The position numbers and the translations under genes are program-made. Source: Francisella halioticida (GTDB taxonomy: Bacteria > Pseudomonadota > Gammaproteobacteria > Francisellales > Francisellaceae). From it: a stretch of DNA of 64,000 nt. The notes beneath the pieces were generated by a model that searched no databases, was not told the DNA's origin, and was given only the letters and a program-made list of their open reading frames with translations. This document shows positions 31,308 to 40,542 of the stretch, one piece after another. The stretch is taken from NCBI RefSeq assembly GCF_002211785.1, contig NZ_CP022132.1:2046001-2110000 (forward strand), given 5' to 3'. The stretch's first letter is position 1. Each line of letters starts with the position of its first letter.

Positions 31308-32994
31308 ATACGCCAATGAAATAACACTAAAGAATTTTCTTAACTGCTACTATCGTGAATTTAATGATTACAGCTTAAATAAAAACTTAGACAATGGATA
31401 TCAATTTAGCATAAATTTGGACTCTATAAAATCCAGGTTTGAAATCTCAGTAAAAATTTCTCCAATACTAAAATCACCAATATGGCAACTCCCTTGTTAT
31501 CTGATTAAGCAAGAAGAGAAGTTAAAATTAGACCCTCTTGAAGCAGTGCTTTTAATTACTAAGAAATTAAATGGGAAAAAAGATCTTATAGACAGAATAG
31601 CAGATTCCACAATGAATATTACTTCTATATTACAAAATAGAAAACATAAACTTGATGAGTTTTTTGGTTGCCAAAGCTCTTTCATTGCAAATGAGCAAAA
31701 CCTAATAAGAGGACATAGACTACAACCTGACCCTAAAAGTAGAAAAGGTTTTTCAAAAAGCGAATTTATCAAATATTCTCCTGAAACAAATGGAAAGTTA
31801 CAACTTCACTATATGTACGTTGATAAAAATATATTAGAGACATGCTCTCTACTTAATAAAAATGTTAATGATATTTTTTTAAGCTTTTTAGAGAAAGAAA
31901 ATATTCTAATAAAACAAAATAAGAACTATCAGCTTTTTACGCTACACCCTTGGCAAGCCAGTTATTTAGCACAACAAGATGAAATAAAAAAATATAAGGC
32001 TGAAAATAAAATTATTGATATTGGTATTATGGGGCCATGGTTTTATCCAACTACATCAGTTAGGACTTTATATTCACCAAAATTTGATATCATGTTAAAG
32101 TTTTCACTAAGTATTGCTATCACAAATTCAGTCAGGATAAACTTAGCTAAAGAATGTAGCCGAAGCCTATCTGTTCATAGATTATATAATGAGCATTTGA
32201 AACCTATCTTAAATAAAAAGTTTCCATACTTTAGTTTAATTACAGATCCGGCTTTCTCAGCAATCAAAGTTAATAATAAAATTTTTGATCCAAGCATATG
32301 TATTATTCGTGATGCAAGTTTTAATCCACAAGATGATATTGCATGCATTGCTAGCTTAACTGAGCCTAACCCATTTAACGAAAGAACTCGTATTATCTCG
32401 CTAATTCAATACTTTAGTGTGCATAATAATGCCCCTACTTATGATGCTGCTATTTACTGGTTTGAAACATATTTATCTGTAGCTGTTACTCCCATACTTT
32501 GGTTATACTCAAAATATGGCATTGCTCTAGAAGCCCATCAACAAAACTTACTGGTTAAATTAGAGCATGGTTTACCTGTTGAAAGTTACTATCGTGATAG
32601 CCAAGGATATTATTATATAAAAGATCATCCTGAGCTTAATAAAGCTAACTTTGGAGATATTAGTGATTTATGTGAAGGATCTCAGGAATTTATAGATCAT
32701 CATTTCTGCTATTATTTTATAGTTAATCAGCTAATCTCTGTTATAGAAGCTGTAGCTAACACAGGCTATATTAGCGAGAGAGATTTGATAAAAATAACCA
32801 TCGCTTTTTTAGAAGGCTTTTTAGATAAATATCAAACGTGTAATAAATTCATAAAAAAAATTCTAAATCTAGGACAGTTTCCACTAAAAGCTAATTTACA
32901 TACAAGGCTTAATGGTCTTGATGAATTACAAGCACCTTTAACAAGCCAATCAATTTATGTTAACACTAATAATCCTTTTAAGGAGATTGTATGA
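31300..32994 (+). CDS. NIS siderophore synthetase, IucA/IucC family (RhbC-like)
   Basis: 564 residues. NRPS-independent synthetases join citrate to amines or hydroxamates using ATP. The family landmarks are RGHRLQPDPKSRKGF (the GHP-like nucleotide segment), LFTLHPWQASYL (HPWQ), TSVRTLYSPKFDIMLKFSLS (S-x-RT with downstream Lys) and EAHQQNLLVKLEHGLP (acidic metal site). The position after dat and ddc matches rhbC, which condenses citrate with the first diaminopropane-derived arm. An AGAGG ribosome-binding site at 31286 supports the start. No damage. Confidence 0.88.
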   Translation: MIKYANEITLKNFLNCYYREFNDYSLNKNLDNGYQFSINLDSIKSRFEISVKISPILKSPIWQLPCYLIKQEEKLKLDPLEAVLLITKKLNGKKDLIDRIADSTMNITSILQNRKHKLDEFFGCQSSFIANEQNLIRGHRLQPDPKSRKGFSKSEFIKYSPETNGKLQLHYMYVDKNILETCSLLNKNVNDIFLSFLEKENILIKQNKNYQLFTLHPWQASYLAQQDEIKKYKAENKIIDIGIMGPWFYPTTSVRTLYSPKFDIMLKFSLSIAITNSVRINLAKECSRSLSVHRLYNEHLKPILNKKFPYFSLITDPAFSAIKVNNKIFDPSICIIRDASFNPQDDIACIASLTEPNPFNERTRIISLIQYFSVHNNAPTYDAAIYWFETYLSVAVTPILWLYSKYGIALEAHQQNLLVKLEHGLPVESYYRDSQGYYYIKDHPELNKANFGDISDLCEGSQEFIDHHFCYYFIVNQLISVIEAVANTGYISERDLIKITIAFLEGFLDKYQTCNKFIKKILNLGQFPLKANLHTRLNGLDELQAPLTSQSIYVNTNNPFKEIV

Positions 32995-34274
32995 AAATTT
33001 ATGATGTTATTGGAATAGGTATAGGCCCGTTCAACTTGGGGTTAGCGGCTCTTTTAAACGATGAATCTCTAGAGAGTATTTTTTTTGATAAAAAAGAAGA
33101 TTTTAACTGGTACCCAGGATTAATGATGAGTTGGACTACGCTACAAGTACCATTCTTAGCAGATTTAGTAACCATGGCTGACCCAACTAGTAAATTTACT
33201 TTTCTAAATTACTTAAATAAGCAAAACCGCATTTATAAGTTTTACTTTAAAGAAAATTTTTTTATTCCAAGACAATAATATAATGATTACTGCTCATGGG
33301 TTGCTAAAAATTGTAACTCTTGCAAATTTGGTTATGAAGTTACAAATATAGAATACCTAAAAGAATCTAATCATGAATTCTGGAATGTAACGGTTAAAGA
33401 TAAATATGGTAATGAAAAAAAATATTTAACAAAAAATATTGTGCTAGGATTAGGAACAATACCTAGACTACCCTCTCATATATCCAATACAAAAAATATC
33501 CATCATAGTAGTGAATATATCAATATAAAAAATGAAATTCTAAAAGATAAACATCTAACTCTAGTAGGCTCTGGCCAAAGCGCTGGTGAGATATTTTTAT
33601 ATTTAATGAAATCAAAAAAGGATTCGACAAAAATCACTTGGGTAACTAGAAGTAAAGGCTTTTTTCCTATGGAGTATTCTAAGCTTGGACTAGAATATTT
33701 TTAACCTGACTATACTGATTATTTTTATAATCTCCCTAATATAAAAAAGCCAAAGCTTATAAAAGAACAAAGCTTATTATATAAAGGTATAAGTGCCAAA
33801 ACTATATCTGATATTTATGACGCCCTCTATGAAGAAACAATACAAAATAAAAATAGCGTCGAACTTATTGCAAATAGTGAATTAATAACAGTAAATGATA
33901 ACAGTAAGCTTTATTGTTCTTTCTATCATAACCAACAAAACAAAGATTTTTTAATCAAGACAGAGAGGGTTATTGCAGCAACTGGATATAAGACAGATAT
34001 AGACAAAACTATTACAAATATAAATAAATTCATTAAGCGTGATGAGAATAATCAACTCAATATAACAAGAGATTACAAACTGGTAACTCAAGGAACAAAT
34101 CTAAATATCTTTGTCCAAAATGCTGAAATGCATACCCATGGTGTTGGCACACCTGACTTAGGACTAGGTGCATATAGAAATACTATAATAGCTAATAAAC
34201 TTCTTAATGAAGAAGTTTATCGCATTCCATCAAATTATATTTTCTCAAGCTTTGGAATACCAAAAAAATATTAG
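32991..34274 (+). pseudogene. N-hydroxylating monooxygenase (RhbE/IucD-like) with two in-frame stops
   Basis: 428 codons in one frame from ATG 32991 to TAG 34274, interrupted by TAA at 33276-33278 (after IPRQ) and TAA at 33702-33704 (after LGLEYF). The family would read on as YNDYCSWVAKN and PDYTDYFY. FAD site GIGIGPFNLGLAALL, LQVPFLADLVTMADP, the NADPH-site LTLVGSGQSAGEIFLYLM and the C-terminal ATGYKTDID and NAEMHTHGVG are all recognisable. It is expected to hydroxylate 1,3-diaminopropane to the hydroxylamine that gives the hydroxamate. Because the frame is otherwise perfect, the stops are recent point mutations. Confidence 0.92.
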
Positions 34275-34286
34275 GAGATTATATCT

Positions 34287-35243
34287 ATGAATAATAAAGT
34301 AAATCACTATAAAATAGCTAGCACAAATCTATTAGAAAAAATAATTTCTGAGTTTAGTTATGAGGGAATTTTTAGTCTAGTTCAAAAGGATATAGATCAA
34401 GAATTTTATACTCTAGAAATTAATTCTTCTTTATATTATAAATTTAAAGCTTCTAAAAGAATTTATGGAAATCTTATTATCCATAAAAATTCTGTCACAA
34501 GATACGAAAAGAATAACCATGAGATTGCTAATGATGCTATAAAACTTATTATAGATACATTACCTATTACAAAAATAAACCCTACAACAACTGCTCACTT
34601 TATAAAAGAGCTTAATAATACTATATATGCAGATATTGCTATATTAGATAAAAATAAACCCTCTGCCAAAGATATATATAAACTTCCTTATGCATATATA
34701 GAAGGTAATATGATAGGCCACCCATGGTTTGTAATAAACAAAGGACGTATTGGTTTTAATGCCTCAGACTATGCGAACTACGCTCCTGAAATGCAAAAAA
34801 TCATAAACCTATCCTGGATAGCTATAAATAAAAATTTAGTGACTTTCTCATGCGTATCAAATCTAGACTACTCACAGATAATAAATAAAGAGATCAATTT
34901 AGAAACTTTGGAAAGTTTTAATAAAATGATTAGTATGAATGATAAAAACCCTAATGATTTTTATATTTTACCTGTTCACCCATGGCAATGGAAAAATGCC
35001 ATAATGCAACAGCTTGCTAAATACATTGCTGATAAAGATATTATATTTCTTGGTAAATTACCAGACCAATACTTAGCAATGCAATCAATAAGAACTATGT
35101 CAAACATATCTCACCCAGAAAAATATAGTATAAAACTACCTCTAAACATATTAAACACGGCCGTTTATAGAGGACTTCCAGAAAATCAAACAATTAATGC
35201 AATTTCATACCGAATTAGCTAGCAGAAAACGAATACCCTAAAC
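34287..35243 (+). pseudogene. Second NIS synthetase (RhbF/IucC-like), truncated by IS
   Basis: The open frame runs 34287-35222 (311 residues); the family is about 580. The N-terminal half is good: YIEGNMIGHPWFVINKGRIG (GHPxxKxRxG), YILPVHPWQW and YLAMQSIRTMSNISHP. Homology ends near LNTAVYRGLPENQ and the reading frame stops just before the IS left end at 35244. The other half is not found on the far side of the IS, so it was deleted. In schizokinen-type pathways this enzyme attaches the second arm to the citrate core. Confidence 0.88.
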
Positions 35244-36545
35244 TGTCCCTGTTATTCAATACCACTTTATAAAATATTTTTATTCCTTGCTTTTATGCAG
35301 CATCTAAAATACCAGAATATACTTCATCAGGAGTCATATATCCAATACTAGAATGTAGTCTTTCATTGTTGTAAATATCAATATATTCTTTGATACCTAC
35401 TTTAGCCTCTTTCATAGTTATATATGATGCCGGATAAACATTTTCATATTTCAGTGTTCTCCAAAATCTCTCAATTGCAATATTATCTATAGATCTTCCT
35501 TTAGCATCCATAGATATATTTATTTTATTATCAGATAATATTTTAATATGCTCTTTTGCTGTATATTGAGTTCCTTGATCAGAGTTAAAGATATCAGGTT
35601 TACCATATTTAAATAACGCTTCTTTTAACACACTAGTTGTTAGATGTGTATCCATAGTATTAGAAATCTTCCAAGCTAGTGTTTTCTTGCTATGCCAATC
35701 TATTATGGCTGCTAAATATGCATACCCACATTCTAGTCTAATATACGTGATATCAGCACTCCATACCTTATTAGCTTTATCTATAACAACCTGATTCGTC
35801 TCATTTTTAAATACATTAAGTAAGTATGGATATTTCTTGTGTTGCTTATTAATGACAGTTGTCTTTTTTTTAGGATACAATGCCTTAATACCCATGAATT
35901 CCATAGCACTTTTGATTAGCTTCCTTCCAACTAGAAATCCTAATCTATTTAGCAACTTTACTAGCCTTCTCGTACCATAATATGGATGTTTAGTATGTAT
36001 CAAATCTATTGCATTTAATAGTCTAATATCATCATTACTACTAAATTTTGATATTGGTGTATAATAGTACACACTCTTAGATACAGATAATAGTTTAAGC
36101 TGATTATTTAAAGATAATTCTAGCTTAGTATCTACAGAGTTTACTCTATCATTTGATGATACCAAGCTTTTTAGCTTTCCCATTAAAAAATCCCTCTCTA
36201 CTATTACCTCGACTAGTTCTTTACTTGTTGCATCTTTATCTTTTCTAAGCTCATCTATTTCCTGCTTATACTCCTTAACAACAGAGCTTTTATCAAATGC
36301 TAAGCAAGCATTAGATAAAAATTGCTGCTTCCAATTGTGCACGTTTTTAGGAAGTAAATCATACTTACTTGCTATCTCATTAACTGTCATATCGCCTTCT
36401 AGCAATTCTATAATTACTTTAGCTTTAAAATCAGCTGTATACGTTACTCTTTTTTTACTCATTTATCCATTTCCTAATTTATCTAGTTAACTTTAACATC
36501 TAGGAATAAAAATCTTTCTAAAATCAGTAGCTTTTTCTGGGGACA
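35244..36545 (-). mobile_element. IS3-family insertion sequence with single-frame transposase
   Basis: Ends are TGTCCC at the left (35244) and GGGACA at the right (36545), inverted with respect to each other. Length is about 1.3 kb. No short direct repeat flanks it (AAC against TTA). Different genes are truncated on each side, which indicates recombination or an adjacent deletion after insertion. It is unrelated in sequence to the defective IS3 at 9686 and 42959. Confidence 0.82.
35293..36462 (-). CDS. IS3-family transposase, fused OrfAB
   Basis: 389 residues in one uninterrupted frame. The N-terminal HTH (GDMTVNEIASKYDLLPKNVHNW) and coiled coil normally encoded by orfA run straight into the orfB catalytic domain. 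The DDE residues are visible: D in WSADITYIRL, D in FNSDQGTQYTAKEH, and E in DNIAIERFWRTLKYE. The C-terminal YNNERLHSSIGYMTPDEVY is standard. Most IS3 elements need a programmed frameshift; here none is needed. It appears functional. Confidence 0.9.
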   Translation of the reverse strand: MSKKRVTYTADFKAKVIIELLEGDMTVNEIASKYDLLPKNVHNWKQQFLSNACLAFDKSSVVKEYKQEIDELRKDKDATSKELVEVIVERDFLMGKLKSLVSSNDRVNSVDTKLELSLNNQLKLLSVSKSVYYYTPISKFSSNDDIRLLNAIDLIHTKHPYYGTRRLVKLLNRLGFLVGRKLIKSAMEFMGIKALYPKKKTTVINKQHKKYPYLLNVFKNETNQVVIDKANKVWSADITYIRLECGYAYLAAIIDWHSKKTLAWKISNTMDTHLTTSVLKEALFKYGKPDIFNSDQGTQYTAKEHIKILSDNKINISMDAKGRSIDNIAIERFWRTLKYENVYPASYITMKEAKVGIKEYIDIYNNERLHSSIGYMTPDEVYSGILDAA

Positions 36546-37049
36546 TTATAATTTTTAGTGGACTCCCATATCCCTCTAAGTACAATAGGTATAATAATGG
36601 GAGCTGGCAGTGCTATCATTGGAATTTTTGGAGCTGCTTTAATAAGCTACTTATTTAATTTCTATAGAGAAACCTCTCTTTTAACTTTATTGGCAATAAT
36701 AAGAGGATTTTATTACTTCTCTATTGGAATTATTAGCTTATATAAAATAGATAATCAAATAATCATTTTTAGTATTGTTTTATTGAATATGGCCTCCCGG
36801 CTTATGGAAATGATCGTTTTATATACCATATTTATGAAATTCAGCTCAAAAGACCAAGCAGGTACAGATTTTACAATACTAGTATGTGCTGAGCTTCTTA
36901 TATATATCGTAGGTATGTCTATTAGTGGTTTTTTAGCTACTCGTATTGGTTATTCTATGCTCTTCATATTAGGAGGAACTCTCTCAATACCAAGTTTCTT
37001 AATTGCATTTTTTCTTCTAAAAAAGCTACCTCACAATATAACTCAATAA
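36546..37049 (+). pseudogene. MFS siderophore transporter fragment (RhtX/FptX-like), N-terminus lost
   Basis: About 165 C-terminal residues survive with five to six membrane segments. The open frame continues directly from the IS end (FLVDSHIPLSTIG), so there is no native start. KFSSKDQAGTDFTILVCAEL resembles the loop of RhtX/FptX-type inner-membrane siderophore importers, which neighbour rhb genes in Sinorhizobium. The exact subfamily is inference. A normal protein of about 400 residues is expected, so roughly 240 residues are gone. Confidence 0.7.
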
Positions 37050-37114
37050 AATATATAATATTTTCCTGTACATTTACTGATTCCTTCATCAAAAACCTAA
37101 CCACGCAATCTAAA

Positions 37115-37146
37115 TGATGTTGATTATCATTATCATTTAATATAAT
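37115..37146 (+). promoter_or_regulatory. Fur box and promoter of the FslE-like gene
   Basis: TGATTATCATTATCA at 37121-37135 is a near-perfect 7-1-7 Fur site, and TGATGTTGATTATCA at 37115-37129 overlaps it, giving a staggered double site. A TATAAT at 37141-37146 follows, with TTGATT (37120-37125) as a possible -35 hexamer at 15 bases. This second Fur site shows that the outer-membrane gene can be expressed independently of the broken operon upstream. Confidence 0.75.
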
Positions 37147-37181
37147 ATTTGCTTATGCTTTTATCCTATAACTTATTTATA

Positions 37182-38669
37182 ATGCTAGTACATATAAATA
37201 TTCTTCATATAATATACACTTTATTTATTTTTATTCTTACCATTGAAATAAGCTTTTCAAAGAATAAGGATCAAACATCAAGCACATTAGAACAAACCTT
37301 AGAATTAAAGTTAAGAATACAAAGCTTAAAATCTGAAATACAAAATCTACAACAAAATCAAACTGAATTCTCTACATATAACTCAAAAATTAAAGAAATA
37401 GATTCATACTCTACTATTAATAATAAAGACTCTTACGAAATTGCTATAAGTATTGACAATAACAGTTCGATTATTGATTTAAAAAGTAAGCCTTTAGGAA
37501 AAATCTTTGACCTCAATGGAGCTATCAATGTAGGAGGTGCCCCAGCAATTACAACTAGAGGACAAATAACCTTTCTTGGATCTTATTCAGGTAATAATAG
37601 TATACCAATTGGTATGATATCAGGTAGCTTATTTGCATCTACAGTAATTGGACAACGAAATAAGTTTGACAGCTATTCTATATTTTTAGGTGGAAAAATT
37701 GAAGTTGATGCTCAAGCATGGTTTGGCAGTGGTGGAATATCAAATAAAAATAATATTTTAGCAAACCATGGGCAAAATATATTTCTAACATCAGCAACCT
37801 TATATTTTCTATCTAATATCGGACATTATGTTACTGCACAATTTGATATTAGTACCAGTGAACTAAATAACTTTGGACTAGAAAATGCCTTTGTCATACT
37901 TGGAAACTTAGATACATCACCATTTTTTCTAACTGCTGGAAGAAGTAAGCTTTCTGTTGGAGCTTTTAGTGGCGGTGGGCCATGGACTGGAGGGATAACA
38001 GGATTTCTAGCACCTGGAAGAACAACAAATATATCTCTTAATTATAAGAATGATATATTAAATGCAAATATTGCTGTTTTTGGATCTAATGACAATCAGG
38101 CCAACTTTTCAACAGGGATGTTCTATGCAGAGAGCTTGACTGAAAACTTAGCTATTGGCTTAAATACAGGATATGTCTACAATATAGCTGGAGCAGGTAA
38201 TGCTTCTATAAGTCAATTTTTAGCAAGCAAAGATAGCCCTAACGATAGTATAGGAAGCTTCAATATAAACGGTAACTTAACTTATACTATATACGATGGC
38301 TTTTTAAATATTGGAGCTGGTTGGGCAAGTACAACAAATAGAAATGATTTCAATGATATAAATGAAAATGTTTTAGCAGGGGGATGGTATACAGCTGCAA
38401 ACTACTCTTTAGTACTAGAAGATAGAAATACCAACTTTGGTATTTCATATGGACAAACTTATAATGCTACAAATATACCTATGCCCTTGACAGCATCCCC
38501 CCTTTCTCTTGGAAAATCTCCAATAGGAATACAAAGACAATTACTACTTTCTTCACAACGTGCTTATTTTGATAATAATATTTTGATGGGGATAGAGTAT
38601 TCATATCAACAATTGTATAATGATAAACATATGAATACAGTCACCTTAGATCTTTCTGTATATATATAA
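37182..38669 (+). CDS. FslE/FupA-family outer-membrane protein (siderophore receptor-like)
   Basis: About 495 residues from the ATG at 37182; TTG 37149 and ATG 37155 are also in frame, but lie at or before the expected transcript start. A hydrophobic signal segment (about residues 5-25) is followed by a short coiled coil (LELKLRIQSLKSEIQNLQQN) and a long beta-rich region with alternating hydrophobic strands ending in an aromatic/aliphatic C-terminus (LDLSVYI). This plan and segments such as GNLDTSPFFLTAGRSKLSVG match the Francisella FslE/FupA/FupB family, of which FslE takes up ferric rhizoferrin without TonB (established for F. tularensis). The ligand here is unknown; context suggests a hydroxamate siderophore. 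Confidence 0.8.
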   Translation: MLVHINILHIIYTLFIFILTIEISFSKNKDQTSSTLEQTLELKLRIQSLKSEIQNLQQNQTEFSTYNSKIKEIDSYSTINNKDSYEIAISIDNNSSIIDLKSKPLGKIFDLNGAINVGGAPAITTRGQITFLGSYSGNNSIPIGMISGSLFASTVIGQRNKFDSYSIFLGGKIEVDAQAWFGSGGISNKNNILANHGQNIFLTSATLYFLSNIGHYVTAQFDISTSELNNFGLENAFVILGNLDTSPFFLTAGRSKLSVGAFSGGGPWTGGITGFLAPGRTTNISLNYKNDILNANIAVFGSNDNQANFSTGMFYAESLTENLAIGLNTGYVYNIAGAGNASISQFLASKDSPNDSIGSFNINGNLTYTIYDGFLNIGAGWASTTNRNDFNDINENVLAGGWYTAANYSLVLEDRNTNFGISYGQTYNATNIPMPLTASPLSLGKSPIGIQRQLLLSSQRAYFDNNILMGIEYSYQQLYNDKHMNTVTLDLSVYI

Positions 38670-38694
38670 GATTTTAAAAAAAGTATCTAGAATA

Positions 38695-39105
38695 TTAAGT
38701 CCAATAACCATTAACTTCAAAACGATCAATAAAATGCTGACTAAAATGCATTTTATTTAACTGAATGTTTGCTAAAAGCTTCTTATATTGTCCTGCTTTA
38801 AAGATATAATTTAAGACATAAAAAGTATTCCCCTTACCAACTATTTTCTCTACTTTTTTCTCAAAATCAGTAAAATCTGCTTTCTCATCAATATAATCAT
38901 CTAGTAATGAGCAAAGCTTATCTATCGTTTTTTCATCCGCTCTATCAAAATACTTTGCAGTTTCATAATGAAACTCATATTTACTATCGTGAAAAAGAGG
39001 ATAAACATTACCTTCCCAAGCAGCTTTGTAAGCATCATCAACATAACTACTACTTAAAACGTTTAACTTCATAAGATCATAGTAAAATTTATTTGTATTC
39101 CTCAT
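38695..39105 (-). CDS. Hypothetical protein, 136 aa
   Basis: I do not recognise a domain. The protein is soluble, charged and rich in aromatic residues (FYYDLMKLNVLSSSYVDDAY at the start, HFSQHFIDRFEVNGYW at the end), with no signal peptide or membrane segment. It lies 12 bases after gatB on the same strand, so it is probably cotranscribed with gatCAB. The frame is clean and codon use is like its neighbours. Confidence 0.65.
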   Translation of the reverse strand: MRNTNKFYYDLMKLNVLSSSYVDDAYKAAWEGNVYPLFHDSKYEFHYETAKYFDRADEKTIDKLCSLLDDYIDEKADFTDFEKKVEKIVGKGNTFYVLNYIFKAGQYKKLLANIQLNKMHFSQHFIDRFEVNGYWT

Positions 39106-39117
39106 AATACCTTCTTC

Positions 39118-40539
39118 CTATTTATTAAGCTCTTCTTGAACTATTTGATTAACCTGTTTAGGGTTTGCTTTGCCTTTACTTGCTTTCATAGCTTGACCAA
39201 CAAAGAAGCCCATTAGCTTAGTCTTACCTGCCTTAAAATCTGCTGCCTGCTGCGGATTAGCGACTATTATACTTTGAACTAACTCACGTATAGCTCCCTC
39301 ATCAGAAACTTGCTTTAAGCCCAATTTCTCAATAATAGCTTCTACCGAATCAGCTGACTCAATATAATCAGCTATAACTTTTTTACCATTAGCTTGTGAA
39401 ATAACATCCTTTTGCACATTGTTAATAATATCCAATAAAACCTCAGCCGGAACTACATCAGCAGCGAACTCTTTTTCAGCTCTATTTAACATTGACATCA
39501 AATCAACTGTTACCCAATTATACGCTGGTTTATGTCCTATTACCAATGCAACTCTATCATAGTAGTCCGCTACTTCAAGATTTGATAATAAAAACTCTAC
39601 TTCCTGATCCGCTAGATGCTTACAATATAATGCTTCACGCTCTTCTGGTTTAAGAGGCATCTGTTTTCTTATATTGTTAATATATTCATCTGTGATTATT
39701 AATGGTAAAAGATCAGGATCCGGAAAGTAACGATAATCAAAAGCATCTTCTTTTGCACGCATAGAACGTGTTTCATTCGCATCAGCATCATAAAGTCGAG
39801 TCTCTTGAACAACTTTACCTCCAGACTCTACTACAGCCATTTGACGAGCATACTCATACTCAATGGCCTTATCAATAAATCTAAATGAGTTAATATTTTT
39901 TAGTTCTGCACGGGTACCAAACTCTAATTGACCCTCTGGTCTGATAGATAAATTTACATCACACCTAAATGAACCTTCTTGCATATTACCATCACAAATT
40001 CCCAAGTGCTTAACCAATTGATGTAGCTTTTTCAGATACACAGAAACCTCTTCAGCAGACCTAAAATCCGGATGCGTCACAATTTCTAAAAGAGGAGTCC
40101 CTGCACGATTATAATCCAAGCCAGTTTCACCAGCAATATAACCATGGATAGACTTACCAGCATCTTCCTCTAAATGAGCTCTTTCTATACGGATTGTTTT
40201 TTGGCTTTTTGAAGTCTCAATATCTAGACTACCCTCTTGCACTATAGGGTTTGTCGACTGACTTATCTGATAACCTTTAGGTAAATCTGGATAAAAATAA
40301 TTCTTACGTGCAAAAAAACTATTTTTTGAAATTTTTGCATCTATTGCTAAGCCAAACATCGTTGCTTTATGAATAACTTCTTTGTTTATTACAGGTAATG
40401 TCCCTGGTAAACCCAAATCCAAAAATGCTGCTTGCGTGTTTTGATGTTGACCGTATTTTGTAGCTGAAGTTGAAAACAGCTTAGATTTAGTGCTTAACTG
40501 AATGTGAACTTCTAGTCCTATTACCATTTCCCAATTCAC
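39118..40539 (-). CDS. gatB: Asp/Glu-tRNA amidotransferase subunit B
   Basis: 473 residues. GatB binds misacylated Asp-tRNA-Asn or Glu-tRNA-Gln and activates the carboxylate for amidation. Conserved: EMVIGLEVHIQLSTKSKLFS at the start, LDLGLPGTLPVINKEV, RKNYFYPDLPKGYQISQ, and the C-terminal tRNA-contacting YqeY-like tail (KANPKQVNQIVQEEL). It starts 3 bases after gatA. Confidence 0.97.
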   Translation of the reverse strand: MNWEMVIGLEVHIQLSTKSKLFSTSATKYGQHQNTQAAFLDLGLPGTLPVINKEVIHKATMFGLAIDAKISKNSFFARKNYFYPDLPKGYQISQSTNPIVQEGSLDIETSKSQKTIRIERAHLEEDAGKSIHGYIAGETGLDYNRAGTPLLEIVTHPDFRSAEEVSVYLKKLHQLVKHLGICDGNMQEGSFRCDVNLSIRPEGQLEFGTRAELKNINSFRFIDKAIEYEYARQMAVVESGGKVVQETRLYDADANETRSMRAKEDAFDYRYFPDPDLLPLIITDEYINNIRKQMPLKPEEREALYCKHLADQEVEFLLSNLEVADYYDRVALVIGHKPAYNWVTVDLMSMLNRAEKEFAADVVPAEVLLDIINNVQKDVISQANGKKVIADYIESADSVEAIIEKLGLKQVSDEGAIRELVQSIIVANPQQAADFKAGKTKLMGFFVGQAMKASKGKANPKQVNQIVQEELNK

Positions 40540-40542
40540 TAT

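Noticed and set aside
33276-33704. Reassignment of TAA to a sense codon
   Set aside because: Many intact genes in the window, including infB and several nuo genes, rely on TAA as a terminator, and breaks occur only in accessory genes.
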